Shown: piece by piece, positions 10,797 to 22,461 of the stretch | How positions within the stretch are numbered: position 1 is the stretch's first letter | Layout of the letters: every line of letters begins with the position of its first letter | NCBI GenBank assembly: GCA_029204225.1 | Contig: CM055098.1 | Location: forward strand, 53,030,728-53,094,727 | From: Diphasiastrum complanatum | Lineage: Eukaryota; Streptophyta; Lycopodiopsida; Lycopodiales; Lycopodiaceae | Reading direction: 5' to 3' | Length of the DNA stretch: 64,000 nucleotides | Made by a program: the position numbers and the translations under genes | The notes under the pieces: generated by a model | Database searches by the model: none | What the model saw: only the letters and a program-made list of their open reading frames with translations | Told to the model about the DNA's origin: nothing

Positions 10797-11345
10797 CTAT
10801 TTTGGTACTGTGTCCACATAAAATAAGGCAGCATTGGTCAGCTCATCATCAGGTTGGGTTGCAATCTCCTTTCCCTTGATTCGCGACAGATGATCCGCCA
10901 TGTAGTATTGTTTTCCCTTGCAAACTTCTATCCGAAAATCAAACTCCAACAACAAAAATAGCCATCTGGTGATTCTCCCGGTGTTGCAAGTTTTGTTAAC
11001 GAGATAGAGCAAGGGTTGATGGTTCGTATAAAAATCGAAATGTGTGGCCATCAAGAAGTGCCAAAATTTCTTAGCCCCATAGATCATTGCCAGTGCTTCC
11101 TACTTTTCATTTATGTATGACTCAGTGATTGGCTTGCAAATCGGATTGGAAAATCCTTTTTGTGTTCTCTTGGCTGGGTTAAGACTGCTCCAACTGCATA
11201 CTTTGATGCGTCCGTATGCACATGAAACTCAATGGAACAATTGGGTGGGCGTAAGATTGGTGCTGAAACCAATGCATCCTTTAGCTTTTGGAAAGCCTTT
11301 AGGGCTTTCTCATTCCAATGTGGATCTGTTGTGAGTTTGTAGATT
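10797..11345 (-). pseudogene. Athila-like RNase H, degenerate
   Basis: RNase H of the minus-strand gypsy pol. The block at 10,797-11,087 reads MIYGAKKFWHFLMATHFDFY, TNHQPLLYLVNK and KGKQYYMADHLSRI, the typical second half of Ty3/gypsy RNase H. The first half with the catalytic DAS (HVHTDASKYAVGAVLTQP-like reading near 11,190-11,240) is in another frame. The tail, DDELTNAALFYVDTVPK, leads toward the integrase. Multiple frameshifts make it non-functional. Confidence 0.82.
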
Positions 11346-12663
11346 GGTTAGGCTAGCTCCGCAAAATCAAGAATGAAGATTCTATAATAGTTAGCATGAC
11401 CCATGAAGATGTAGACTTTGTGGATTGTTCTTGGTGGTGGTAGATCAACAATGATCCTGATCTTTGATAGGTCAGTGGCGATCCCGTGTCTTGACACTAT
11501 ATGGCCGAGAATCAAGCCATGTGTCACCCAAAATTGACATTTTTTTGGGTTCAAGGAGATCTAGAATTTGCGATATTTTTGTAGCACCTTCTCCAAATTG
11601 GATAAGTGTTCTGAGTCTGGTCCATGCACGCACAGATCGTCCAAGAAATTTTCATAAATTTTTGCAAATATTCTTTGAATGCCACCTGCATGACTCGTTG
11701 GAAGGTGCTTGGGGCAAAGTCCGAATGGCATCACTTTATAGGCATAGGTTCTCCATTCTGTGGCAAATGTTGTCTTGTGTTGGTCTTGGGGGGCTATCTT
11801 CACCTGGTTGTAGCCACTGAAGCATCTAAAAAACTGTAGGCTTCGGCGCCAGCTACTCTATCGAGGACACTTTTCGTAAATGGCAAAGAAAAATGATCCT
11901 TTTTGGTGACTGCATTGAACGTCTTCAGATTCACACAGATTCGCATTTTGCGGTTCTTCTTGGGTACTATAACTATCGGCGATACCCATTCCATGTGCTC
12001 AATTTCATAAATGAAATCTGCATCCAACAGCTTTTGCAACTCTTGTTTGATCAGTTCTGTGTAGTTCGGATTGTAGCGGTAGTAACGACTCACCTTGGGG
12101 ACTGCTCCATCCATCAAGGGTATGGTGTGTTGGACCACTGTTGGTGGAATGCCCTTAAGATTACTATAACTCCAGGCAAAACAGTCTTTATACTCGACCA
12201 ATAATGATCGTAGTCTCTTGAACTGTGTGGGCGTTAGCTGCTCTCCCACATGCACTATCTTTTCTTCTTCACCTGGCTTGGAAAGGTTCATCAGCTGTGT
12301 TTGTCCAGGTCCCTCGAAGACTTGTTCTTCTAGTGCCTGACTTTGATCAGGTTCTCGCTGGGCTAGCGGCATCATAATTACCACGTCGTCCAAGGTATAA
12401 TTCTTGAAAGTTTCAGTCATCTCGTGAACTGGAGCTCGTCGAGATTCCTTTTTCAGCATATTGATCTTAGCTCGAGGGTCATCTTTTGATTTTCTGTCAT
12501 CTGACTCAGAAGATGACGCTGTATCTGAGTCCATCTTGATTGACTTCAAGGAATCCAACACCTTCTTTTTGTTCTTTTTTGTCATTTTGGTGGATTTGTC
12601 CTTGTTGTCTTTCATTGAAACTGCCGTGACATTCACCTCGTGGTTGCGAATATCAACATCCAC
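11346..12663 (-). pseudogene. Athila-like reverse transcriptase with upstream linker, degenerate
   Basis: The 11,800-12,663 reading starts with a Lys/Ser/Asp-rich linker, then LDDVVIMMPLAQREP, KDCFAWSYSNLKGIPPTVV, and the RT N-terminus DADFIYEIEHMEWVSPIVIV and PKKNRKMRICVNLKTFNAVT. It breaks just after AYSFLDASVA, at RT motif 3. The next frame (11,561-11,803) gives QHKTTFATEWRTYAYKVMPF and then ENFLDDLCVHG, the catalytic FLDD. The last piece (11,348-11,554) has GLILGHIVSRHGIATD and GHANYYRIFI. These motifs fit the Athila/Tat side of Ty3/gypsy. The 5' part (protease and gag) is missing: the element is cut at 12,663, head-to-head with the next one. Confidence 0.88.
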
Positions 12664-13470
12664 TATAGAATGCCATAATGAGTATGCACTCTTGCAAAAT
12701 GCTATGGACGATGCAATTTGGAAGGAGGATGAAGATTCAGATGATGAGCCAAATATTAGTATGTTGCCTTATGCGGCAGGGCAGACTACTACGACATCCA
12801 CCACTATTGCATCAATGAATGCCAACGCTACTGCAGAAATGATGCTCAATGAGTTCGAGAAACTTGGAAAGAACCAGCAAAAATAGATGGAAAAGTTGCA
12901 GTCGCAATTTGATGAGAAGATCAAAGCATTGAAAAAATTTCACGGACAAGCGAACAAGGAACCTGAGAAGTTTGCGAAGACTTTTCCTACCAGGGAAAAT
13001 GTCTGGTGTTCTATTCATATAAGAAATCACATAGTGAACGAGTGTCCTCAATTGAAAAAACGAATGAAAATCAGTGTTTGCCATTTGTGTAATTCACCTG
13101 ACTATGAGACTGCTTTTTGCAACTTCAATCCTCGAATAATTCAACAACGGTATGCCCAAATGGGATAGCGAGAACCATAGTATGGAGGAAATCTAGCAGC
13201 AAGACCTCGACAATCTGCTCTTGGATACCCGGATTACGGAAGTGCTGAGCATTGAAACTATGGTATTGATCAAGAAGGTGGATCCTTGGAACAATATGCT
13301 ATTTATGGTGCCGCTCAACAACAAGCCTTTAGAAATTGGACCAGAGCACTACTTGGATGCTTTGCATGTGGAGATAATCACAGAGTTGTAGAATGTCCAA
13401 ATAAAGAAAAATTTGTACCAATCTGTCGTGACTGTGGTTAATTGTCTAGCAAGACCGAAGCCCACCACTA
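12664..13470 (+). pseudogene. Athila-like gag C-terminus with zinc knuckles
   Basis: C-terminal Gag of a second, plus-strand Athila-like element, starting abruptly at the head-to-head junction. It reads ALLQNAMDDAIWKEDEDSDD (compare the gag fragment at 24.7-25.25 kb), a Thr/Ser-rich spacer, a helical stretch KLQSQFDEKIKALKKFH, and a first His/Cys motif VWCSIHIRNHIVNECP in which one expected Cys is changed. A second one, CFACGDNHRVVECP, lies near 13,360-13,400 in another frame. A TAG at 12,884 and frameshifts after 13,168 break it. The capsid half and 5' LTR are missing. Confidence 0.75.
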
Positions 13471-13581
13471 GCTACAGCACCTGTAAATTTGATAACAATC
13501 AAGCGAAGACCAACAGCTCCGAATAAATCAAGTGCACCCTTGATGGTGGTCACCAGAGCATAGAAGCATAAAGAACTAGTA

Positions 13582-14178
13582 GTGGATCCAGTACCTGCTG
13601 ATTCTATACCATTGAATGATATACTAGCAACATCGGGAGTCTATCCAAATCTTAATGCAGAAAAACGAAGATATCAGAATATGAGACAGTGGATCAAACA
13701 TCTGCAAGAAGAAGAGGAGCTTGAAGCTGCTAAAGCAACAACTGAAGTTCATTCTTCACCATTGCAGCCTCCAAGAAATTTACGTACGGATATGAATGAT
13801 CAGCTACATCATCATGAAGAACCCTTCAAAATGACTGAACTGGAAGCATCGCAAACAGAACTACTCATGAACATTTTGTCTAGCAAGATCAATATTTCAT
13901 TGGGAGAGTTCCTGAAGTTGGTGTCAAAAGCAAAAGAAGTCTTAGCACAAAAGTTAGCTCAAGAAGAACCAGAAGTCCATGAAGAGCCACTTTTTTGTGC
14001 TGGATTTGAAGAATCTAATGAGGTACTCCATGTTGGAGCCGCTTGGGAAAGTGAACAAAAGAATATCACTCTGTCGATACAACATAGACAATTTCCTAAT
14101 GGACCAACAATAAAATCGGCCAAAGTAGTTATATTGAAGGAAGGGGATCACATGATCAATGACAAAGAAACAAGCTAA
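13582..14178 (+). CDS. Gag-pol linker ORF, unknown function (remnant)
   Basis: A 198-codon uninterrupted reading between the zinc-knuckle region and the RT of the plus-strand Athila-like element. It is acidic and helical (KHLQEEEELEAAKATTEV; FLKLVSKAKEVLAQKLAQEEPEV). This is where a protease should be, but I see no D-S/T-G active site. It may be a structural linker with the protease decayed after it (14,180-14,420 has stops in all readings). Assigned to the retrotransposon by position only. Confidence 0.5.
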   Translation: MDPVPADSIPLNDILATSGVYPNLNAEKRRYQNMRQWIKHLQEEEELEAAKATTEVHSSPLQPPRNLRTDMNDQLHHHEEPFKMTELEASQTELLMNILSSKINISLGEFLKLVSKAKEVLAQKLAQEEPEVHEEPLFCAGFEESNEVLHVGAAWESEQKNITLSIQHRQFPNGPTIKSAKVVILKEGDHMINDKETS

Positions 14179-14421
14179 ACAACATTATAATACGGTCCTG
14201 AAATGGAAAAATTCCCCTCAAAAGATTGATTCAACGAATGTGCTACCCTTACTGGATAAAGGAAAGGAAAAGTCGAGGTTGATTCTATAAGTCAAAATTC
14301 TAGCAAGACATCATCATCTCGGAAGTCATCACCTCCAAGATCAATTTATGCTAAGAAGGCTAAGTGAAGATCCAACACAAATCCTTTCGAAAAAGAACAA
14401 ACAGATGTAGTCCAGCATGAT

Positions 14422-15625
14422 ATGCCCGAACATTTTAAACGTTATACATTGGATGACGTAGTTATCATGTTACCTAAAGCGCATCGTGAACCTGAAGAAC
14501 ACATGCTAGAATTGAAAGCGGTGTACGATGGCCCAGCTAGGACGCAACCAATGAATCTTGCTGAACTAGGAGAACCGAAAAAGATTGTACAAGTTGGATC
14601 ACAACTTAATTCTAAACAGTATCAAGCACTCCGCATGTTACTTATTAAGTATCAGGATTGCTTTGCATGGATTATCAAGATCTGAAGGGTATTCCGACAT
14701 CAGTGATTTTGAATATATCATACCTTTAGTACCTGATGTAGTTCCAAAGGTTACAAAGTTCTATCGTTGTAATCCTAATGTTGCAGACCTGATAAAGAAA
14801 GAACTTCAGAGATTTCTTGATGCCGATTTCATTTATGAGATCAAGCATACCGAATGGATTTCACCAATTGTCATTGTTCCTAAGAAAAATGAGAAATTGC
14901 AAATCTGTGTGAATCTCAAAGCATTGAACAAAGTGACGCGGAAGGATCACTTTCTGTTATCTTTTACTGAAAGCATTTTGGATTGCCTTACTGGAGCGAA
15001 ATCTTATAGTTTCTTGGATGGATTTAGTGGTTACAACTAGGTTAAAATTGTACCTGCCGATCGCCACAAAGCAGCCTTTGCAATAGAATGGGGCACCTAT
15101 GCCTACAAAGTAATGTCGTTTGGACTCTGTAATGCACCAAGTTCATTCCAAATAGTAATAAAATTTGCTTTCAAAGATTATCTGCAGAAATTCCTTGAAA
15201 TTTACTTGGATTACCTGGGAGTCCATATAGTACAGACACAGACCACCTGGATCGATTGGAAAAAGTAGTTGAAAAATGCCGCAAATATCATATTTCTCTA
15301 AATCCAGAAAAATGTCAAGATATGGGTTTCCCACGGAGTTGTGCTTGGACATGTGATATCGAGACATGGTATTGCCACATATTATTCTAAGATCAAGATT
15401 ATTGTGGAATTGCCACCACCAACAACAATTCGTGGAGTTTATGTGTTTATGGGTCATGCGAACTACTATCGAATTTTTATTATCTTCTTTGCAGATTTAG
15501 CACGACCTATATACAAACTGACTATTGTTCCTATTTGGACAGTAGAGGCGTTAGAAGCCTTTAAAAAGTTAAAAACAACATTAACTTCAGCACAATACTG
15601 CGTTCTCCAGATTGGACGATAGAAT
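14422..15625 (+). pseudogene. Athila-like reverse transcriptase, degenerate
   Basis: Plus-strand RT. The pre-RT block, MPEHFKRYTLDDVVIMLPKA then KYQDCFAW (14,422-14,685), closely parallels the minus-strand element. After a frameshift: DADFIYEIKHTEWISPIVIV, KNEKLQICVNLKALNKVT and SFLDGFSGYN, then a TAG at 15,038. The finger/palm continues with RHKAAFAIEWGTYAYKVMSF and IYLDYLGVH, where the second catalytic Asp of the FLDD motif is replaced by Tyr. It ends VLGHVISRHGIATYYSKI and GHANYYRIFI (15,341-15,622). Dead at the active site as well as by frameshifts. Confidence 0.88.
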
Positions 15626-16060
15626 TTCATGTTCATACAAATGCCTCAAAATACGCCATCAGATCAGTTTTGACGCAGCCGGGTGATTATAAGAAGGATT
15701 ATCCTATACGATTTGCAAGCAGACAACTTACAGATTTGGAGAAGAATTATTCAGCAACCGAACGTGAAGCGTTAGCCATGATTTTTTATGTTCGAAAAAT
15801 TTCGTCACTACCTCATAGAAACGCACTTTGCATTTTATATGGATCACCAGCCATTACTTTATTTGGTAAACAAGACGTGCAATACTAGAAGTATTGCAAG
15901 ATGGTTATTGTTATTGACTGAATTTGACTTTCAAATTGTGGTTCGAAAGGGAAAGCAACATTATCTAGCCAATCACATTTCACGAATTGAATCCACACCA
16001 GTTAATACTGAAGTGGATGATGAACTGCCAGATGCTGCATTGTTCTATGTTGAAGCAATA
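15626..16060 (+). pseudogene. Athila-like RNase H, degenerate
   Basis: Plus-strand RNase H after the RT. The DAS-type start (HTNASKYAIRSVLTQPGDY-like) appears to have Asn where the catalytic Asp is expected. It continues FASRQLTDLEKNYSATEREALAM (15,670-15,888), then in another frame MFEKFRHYLIETHFAFYMDHQPLLYLVNK and RKGKQHYLANHISRI (from 15,788). At least one frameshift lies between the two halves. Confidence 0.8.
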
Positions 16061-17266
16061 CCGGAATGGGCAGCGAATATTGTGGAGTACCTGATGCTAG
16101 GACAATCGAATGACTCCTTGACAAAAGTACAGAAGAGACAATTGATTCATAAGGCTCAACCTTATCAATTAATTGCAGGACAATTGTACCGCCGTGGATT
16201 AGACAATATTCTACGAAGATGTGTTTTACCGCATGAAATCCCAGATTTAATCATGTTTTCACATGATGGCATGGGTGGAGGACACTTCTCTAGATATTAC
16301 TATTTGCAAACTTTTGCAATCAGGGTGTTGGTGGCCTACGCTTCATAAGGACACAAATTTTTTTATTCAGACATGTGATGTTTGCAAGTGAGCACGACGG
16401 CCTACTCGACAAAATTATAAACCCTTGTATCTGGTTTTATTGCAAGCACCGTTTGAAAAATGGGGACTAGATTATATGGGTCCTATTCACCCTGCCGCAC
16501 AAGGATCTCAGGCCCGATACAATATCGTAGCAACTGATTATATGACCAAGTGGGTTGAAGCCAAAGCTGTCAAAGTTGCTGATGCGAAATCTACGGCCAA
16601 GTTTCTATATGAAAATATTATAATCAGAGTTGGATGTCTGATCAAGATTGTCGGTGACCGAGGTACACACTTTGTTAATCAAACAATAAAGTGTTTACTG
16701 GAAATTTTTTTTGTTATACACAGATTTACTATCCTAGAGGGAATGGCCAAGCTGAATCTTCCAATAAGATTCTCTGCACCATTATGACAAAGAGAGTTGA
16801 AGCGACTCGGTTTGATTGGGAACATATATTGTATGCAACATTATAAGCATTCAAAGCCGCTTACAAAAATAGTACAAATCAAACACCTTTACAACTGATT
16901 TATGGTCAAGATGTTGTCATGCCAATTGAATTTTCAATCCCATCCTTATGCATAGCAGCAACGAAACGATTAAATGATGATAAGTCTTTACAACTCCGTC
17001 ATGAAGCGTTGCACAAATTATGTGAAACCCGATTGATGGCAGTTCATGCGTTAGCAACAAAGAAAGCTCGCCGCAAGGCATTGCACGATCGTCGATTGCA
17101 CAAAAAAGATCTGAAAGTAGGAGATCTTGCATTGATGTACAAAACCAAGCTGATCAAGGGCAAGTTGAAGTTTATCGATGAAGGCCCATATAAAGTGAAG
17201 GAAATCTTGAACTATGATGCAGTCATTCTTGAGAACTTGGATGGAAACGATTTGATACTCCGGTGA
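16061..17266 (+). pseudogene. Athila-like integrase, degenerate
   Basis: Plus-strand integrase. The spacer PEWAANIVEYLMLGQ and AGQLYRRGLDNILRRCVLP lead to the HHCC region (MGGGHFSR, frameshifted before the Cys pair). The core is at 16,425-16,787: FEKWGLDYMGPIHPA (first Asp), DRGTHFVNQTIKCLL (second Asp); the catalytic Glu region follows in another frame (near 16,735-16,770). The C-terminus at 16,919-17,266 has KKDLKVGDLALMYKTK and IDEGPYKVKEILNYD. Several frameshifts; parallel to the copies at 9.5-10.8 kb and 57.7-59.0 kb. Confidence 0.86.
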
Positions 17267-18100
17267 ATGGCAGCCGAGTACGCAAGTTTTGGCAGCTTGC
17301 TCTGCTAGTTCAGCAAGCCTGATCTCAATAGTTAATTTTATTTGTTTTTCAATTTTTTGTTTTTTGTATTTAAATTGCTGAGTTTTTTGGAAAAAGACAA
17401 TTAAAAAAACAAATAAATTGAGAAAAGACTAATGAGCAAAAGTCAGAAAGTCATCAACATGGGGAAAAGAAAACACAATATTTTTTGATGGAAAATGTCT
17501 TGAAAAATTACTATTTTGGTCAGATTTGGCCTATACAATACCAGAAACCTTCGTTGAGCTCTCAAATTGTACATCCACTCTAGATTTATCTAATTTGAGG
17601 TGGGCGAAGGTTCCTGTCCAGGAAAACCCCAGTTTTTGAATCAGATGAAGGTTCAGTGATATGCCCTTCACCGAGCATCTGAACCTCATTATGAACCTTT
17701 GTCGACCTGCTAAATGATCTTAAAATGTCCAAATTAGGTTGTCCATAGGTTCAAATCATAAAAAAAAATATTTATGACAGTACCTGGGCGAAGGACCTTC
17801 CTAGGCGAAGGTTCATCCGTCGCCAGCCCTAGAAAATGTTCGTCTGATAGGTTCAGATCCCCAGACACCTTTGCCGAGATTTTTATAGCCTGCAAATTTC
17901 TATTCAAAACTGATCAGCCAAACTAGTATTCAATGTAATGGACCCACCAAATTCACCTATAAGTTGGCCGAATTTGATTCATTCCTCACTTGTGCTAGCG
18001 AAGCTCTTGCAAATTTTTTTCGCGACCAAAGCCTTCCAAACTTCCTGACTTGCTTTCTGATTCACTTTCACGCGTCGTACATTTCCTTTTTGCTCATCAT
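17267..18100 (+). other. Non-coding spacer between pol and ORF3
   Basis: No gene. An AT-rich 830-bp spacer at the same place as in the two related elements. It carries repeated variants of the family motif, here GCGAAGGTTC/GAACCTTCG (about 17,550-17,870), in both orientations. Confidence 0.6.
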
Positions 18101-20060
18101 GTCTTCTACCGATACTTCCTAATCTCCGCGCTATACTATCCATCGTGATGTCCCATCTGCAATGGACATCATGATCCTTCCTAGCACAAGCATGGTCACT
18201 CAGTGGATGACCCTTGTGGAGCCTCTACTCACTGCAATGGGTATTCATAAGAGAGCTTTTTCTGGCCGAATCAATATGGATTTCATTACTCTTGCCTTTA
18301 GTACGTGGAAGGAAGAGAAATCCAAATTTTATATCACTTTCCAAGGAGCCACACACAAGGTGCGCGTCACTGAGGACGCCCTTGCAGCCATAGGTATAGC
18401 ATCCGGTACACCGGCCTCACCCAATCACAAGAATAGGCCATCAAGCCATACATTCACCTCACCAATGATCTGCACTGGACTAATGATGGATACCTTCTGA
18501 AAGCCATCACTGAGCCTTCAATACACGCAGCTGCCCAGCTACTGAACAACTTCCTGATGGTTGGCAACCTCAAGAAAGACCGCATCACATCTCAGATCCT
18601 CCATAGGATAGTGGAGTCCTACACCAAGTTGGCCAAAGCCCCTCTTGAACCATATAATTGGTTCAAGACTGTTTCTGTGAGAGCCCTGCGCCCTTTGAAC
18701 TCCAATCCCTTGGAAGAAGATTCAAACAGATCCGTTAATCTACTATCAGTGTTGAAGATGTCAACCAACAACCTCACACGGAAGATAGCCCATGCGCACT
18801 TTGGGTCGACAAAGCTGTGAAATCACCGAAACAGTCCAACGCCACTGTGCTTGAGGGTTTTGAGGAGGAAGACATTTTTTAAGAAGAAGAAGTATCCTAT
18901 TCCATGCCAACCAAGGACGATACCATCAGGTCTTCCTGCTGCTATTGCCTCCACAACAGTCGATTCTGGTGATGCTCTCGGTTTGGTCTTAAGTCTTGCG
19001 CAAGTGATCCAGTCTATGCTGGATAAGAAGAAAGCAATGGAGCAGAGAATCTCCGATATGGGGTCCGAAAACACTCTGATAAGCCAAAAGATTGTCCAGC
19101 TGGATCGAGAGTTAAAGATTGTCAAACAGCATGAAGACAAGGCTGAAGCCGAAAAGCAGTTGGCCGCAGTCGTTCAGGTATTGGAAGCAGGACCACAAAT
19201 CCTCGTACCGGTCATGTCGCAATTCTCTCCTCCATGCCAAGAAGCTGTACCAATGGATATAGGGGTAGATTCCAGCATGGACCAGGGGGGAGCTCCTGAT
19301 ATAGCAAAACAACCGCCAATCTTACCGGCAGTACAAGCAGGTCCATCCTCATCAAGGACCACACCTCTATTCAGAAAGCCCATCAACGTCGAGGACCAGA
19401 TCCAGACCTTCTTAAAGCAACATCCGCATGGGTCCTCGTGTGGGTGTTGGGTTTTGAAGTTTAAGACCTCCGAGATAGAGACCGACAAAGAGTTGGACAA
19501 AATACCTGCATTAGGAGAGCAGCCGCCATAGAGAATTATAGTGTTTGAGAAAACTCCAGAATCAATCAGGAGTTACGTTGCCAGCCCTTGCCAATTGCGG
19601 GTTGACCCTTATTATGTGCCAATGCCGCGAAGGAATAAATGGAAAGATTTGGGATTGGCTATGGACAAAATCACCATCCATACGCCCAATTGGCCAATCA
19701 TCCATCAACCCTACAGCTAGAAAATCTCAGTGGACTTGCACTGAGCCTTACAAGCCTATCAGAGAGAGTATGTCCATCTCCAGATCCAACGGTGTGACAA
19801 TCGGCAATGTTTGCTAAAGATCTAACTCTGTTGGCATCAGGGGCAACCAGATGGGACGATTGCCTCCCTCCTCTGGCATTCGATCCAAATTAGCCAATGG
19901 CCTCAAAGCAAATCAAAGATTAGCTGCCGGTTGCTCGTTTATACTTTCATGCAGCAATGATGGGAGGCTCCTGGGAATCATGCTTTACATCATTAACAAA
20001 CTCAAAGTGGATCGTCGGAGCCCACCATTGTTTTCTACTGCACAATTTGGATTTTAATAC
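18101..20060 (+). pseudogene. ORF3 of Athila-like element (copy 2), broken
   Basis: A third gene downstream of pol, in sense orientation. It starts MSSTDTS-like near 18,100 and breaks into 18,162-18,500, 18,557-18,820 and 18,851-19,531. The N-terminal part has PLLTAMGIHKRAFSGRINMD and FYITFQGATHKVRVTEDALA; the middle has a coiled coil (LDKKKAMEQRISDMGSENTL and IVQLDRELKIVKQHEDKAEA); the C-terminal part has VEDQIQTFLKQHPHGSSCG, then YVASPCQLRV and TPNWPIIHQPY. These align in order with the ORFs at 6.16-8.38 kb and 60.0-63.25 kb although the sequences are clearly diverged, which argues for past selection on the protein. Stops at 19,529 and after 19,720 break the C-terminus. Confidence 0.72.
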
Positions 20061-20180
20061 TGCACGCCTCAAATTTATGGAGAAGGTGCAGTACCATTTA
20101 ATCAAGATTTGGCACGAAGCAAATTAAAGTCCCCAATAACTGCATATTGTAGGTGTCGTGGGACCGCCACCAGTTTTGGT

Positions 20181-20189
20181 GGGGGATAC
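20181..20189 (+). other. Polypurine tract of the plus-strand Athila-like element
   Basis: GGGGGATAC sits directly before an LTR-type start, TGTTGGAGAG, at 20,190, the expected place for plus-strand priming. The short purine run is the only support. Confidence 0.55.
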
Positions 20190-20565
20190 TGTTGGAGAGT
20201 TTACGGATCTCAAGGCAATCCTAACCCTAGTTAATAAGTGAGAGGGATTTGGCACCTTGCGTGTGTAAGTCCAACCCGATGATCACATAGAGATTTGATT
20301 GATTAGTTACAAGTCAATAAAAGGACTTTAGGCCTTTTTGCGGGACTTTTAATGCCGTAGGGCCTAAATGTCAAGTTAGTGAATAAAGTTGGGTTTCCCT
20401 CCAATTTTGATGGTTCCCACACTTTTTTAAATTTGAATAATTAGGGAGGTAGAAATGGACCAATAGGATTCAGAGGCCCCTAGCATAGAGCCAATTATCC
20501 ACTTCTGTTGCGAACCACAGGAGGGGTATGCTGTAGAATTTGACTCACATACCCAATTTGAGTGC
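20190..20565 (+). mobile_element. 3' LTR, probably truncated
   Basis: Begins TGTTGGAGAG after the PPT. It includes AATAAA-like stretches and a CCAATAGGATT box also seen in the LTRs at 53-54 kb. I cannot find a second copy in the window because the element's 5' end is lost at 12,664, so the right boundary is a guess made from the change of sequence style near 20,565. Confidence 0.5.
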
Positions 20566-21965
20566 TTTTTGGTGCAAAATCAAGCATGTTCTATAGTCAA
20601 TCTAATCCCTTGATTAATTCTTGGATTAGATAAGCCAAAAAACTAAAATTGAAGCTTGAAATAGGTGCATTAATTGATCTTCTCTGATTTTTGAGTGTAT
20701 GTTGAAGTTAAGAGAGATTTTGCTAAAAATCATAGATTAAGGAGTGATATGCAAGGTGAGAGGTTGAAATCCATTGTACCATCACTCTAGATTTGTTCAA
20801 GAGTGATAGGGTCAAGTTTATAAGCATCAATTTGCTAGAAAACATCTTTGGATCCGTCCTCCAAGTGAAACCTTTGAGAGTTTCTAGTGCATATAGAGCA
20901 TCTATGCAAATCTTTTGTAGAATTTGACATAGATTGGCTTAAATTGAGAGTTCTAGAAAAGAGATTGAGATCCAAGTCACATTGTTCAACCCTACTCAAT
21001 TTGTTTGAGTGACTGTAAGGTTTGAAAAGAGTCATTAAGGTGTCTATGGCAAATGTGTAGAGAGAGATCCAATTTTCTAAGAGTTCCTTCCTTTGTAGAG
21101 GGCACGATCTTGAAGCTCATTATGTGTTGTTATTGGTGAAGAATTTGTCTTCTCCTATGTGATCAAATCTTTCTAAGTGGCATTAGCTCTTTGAAGCACA
21201 ATATCTTAGTGAGAAAAATCACAACTTTTGATTTTGAATTTCATTCCAAGTCTTAAAAGGTAGAGTAATTGGTGGAATCCAATAGGAGTGATTGAATTCA
21301 ATTTGTAGAGCAAAAATTGACATAGTATGTATGAAACTCAAATTAGTTCTTTTCAAATTTCTTTGTGAGAGTGTGAGGGTCAATTTGTGATCCCAATTGA
21401 TGTCTAGAATGAGGAGGAGTCCATATTTGAGTGAGATCTTTGTGAATCTCTAGTTGTCTAATTTTTAAGCTTTGTGAAAAATTGGTGGTATAGTTTGTTT
21501 TCAAATCAAATCAAATTCATTCTAAATCTCAAGTGTGAGATTATATGGGCCAAGAGCGAGTCCAAAAGAAGTGATTAAGTTTGATTTTCATGTGTTTGAA
21601 ACAAAACCCATCTTTTGTTCAAGAATCTCAAGTGGTGAGAGAACTAGTCAAGTGAAAAGGAAAATCTAGGTGTCAAATCTTTTCATATCCATTTCAATTT
21701 TCAAAAAAAAAGAGTCATTAGTATTTGATGAGTCCAATAGGAGATTGGATCTGATTTCTTTTGTGATTTGATTCAAAGATTGTGCTTTTGTCTTAATGAT
21801 CAAAGCAAAGTTTCCAAGTGACTAGTCATAAGTGTGAAGATTGATTTTTAGGTTTGTGAGTTAGATCATTTGTAGATCCTTCTAGGTTGTTGAAGATGTT
21901 CAAATCTAGTGTCTTGAAAGTCACAAATTACATTTGTAGAATCATATCACAGGTTTTTATTCACA
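20566..21965. other. Non-coding, leader-like AT-rich region
   Basis: No gene recognised. The stretch is AT-rich with stops in all frames and resembles the long untranslated leader of an LTR element whose coding part follows at 21,966. No LTR or primer site could be identified at its left end. Confidence 0.4.
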
Positions 21966-22407
21966 TGGCATCAATAGATGTCATCCTATTGAAGGAAAGA
22001 AATGATCCTGAGTGCAACCTTTGTGGCAAGGGAGGATATATTTTCTCAAGATGCTACAAAAAGAAGACCAATCCATCCAAGAGAACCAAAGCAAGGGGGC
22101 CGAGGTGAAGGATGGAGCTTCAAGTTTGAAATGCAAATACAAGAAGGACAAGTCCAAGGAAAGGTGTTTCCTTTGTGGAAAGATGAATGAGGCTTGGAGT
22201 ACAAGGACTTGCAAGATTTGTCTTCAAGAGTCCATCACAACACATGTCAAATCTTTTGAAATTTTTTATTTGGAAGTGTATTGTTTGGTTCAAGATGCAA
22301 AGATAGATGTCACTTTCATGAAAGTAACTTGGATTTATTTTATGGAAAGTATTTTGCTTGGAACTTTAGATAAGTTCAAGCTTATTGTTATGATCCAAGA
22401 GAAATAA
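21966..22407 (+). pseudogene. Zinc-knuckle gag-like remnant
   Basis: From ATG 21,966 the reading MASIDVILLKERNDPECNLC gives a CX2C zinc-knuckle start, CNLCGKGGYIFSRC, where the usual His appears replaced by Tyr, followed by a Lys-rich tail and a stop at about 22,106. A second frame (22,012-22,407) gives CFLCGKMNEAWSTRTC, another decayed knuckle. Two knuckles in adjacent frames suggest a frameshifted Gag C-terminus. It lies 55 bp upstream of the 442-codon ORF. Confidence 0.5.
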
Positions 22408-22461
22408 ATCAAGAATAAGGAGCATCAATCACAAAATGAAAATAGTTTCATTTATGCTCTC

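Noticed and set aside
12461-12886. 141-codon plus-strand reading across the head-to-head junction
   Set aside because: Its first half is antisense to the minus-strand pol linker and only the second half is gag; the joined reading is an accident of the fusion.
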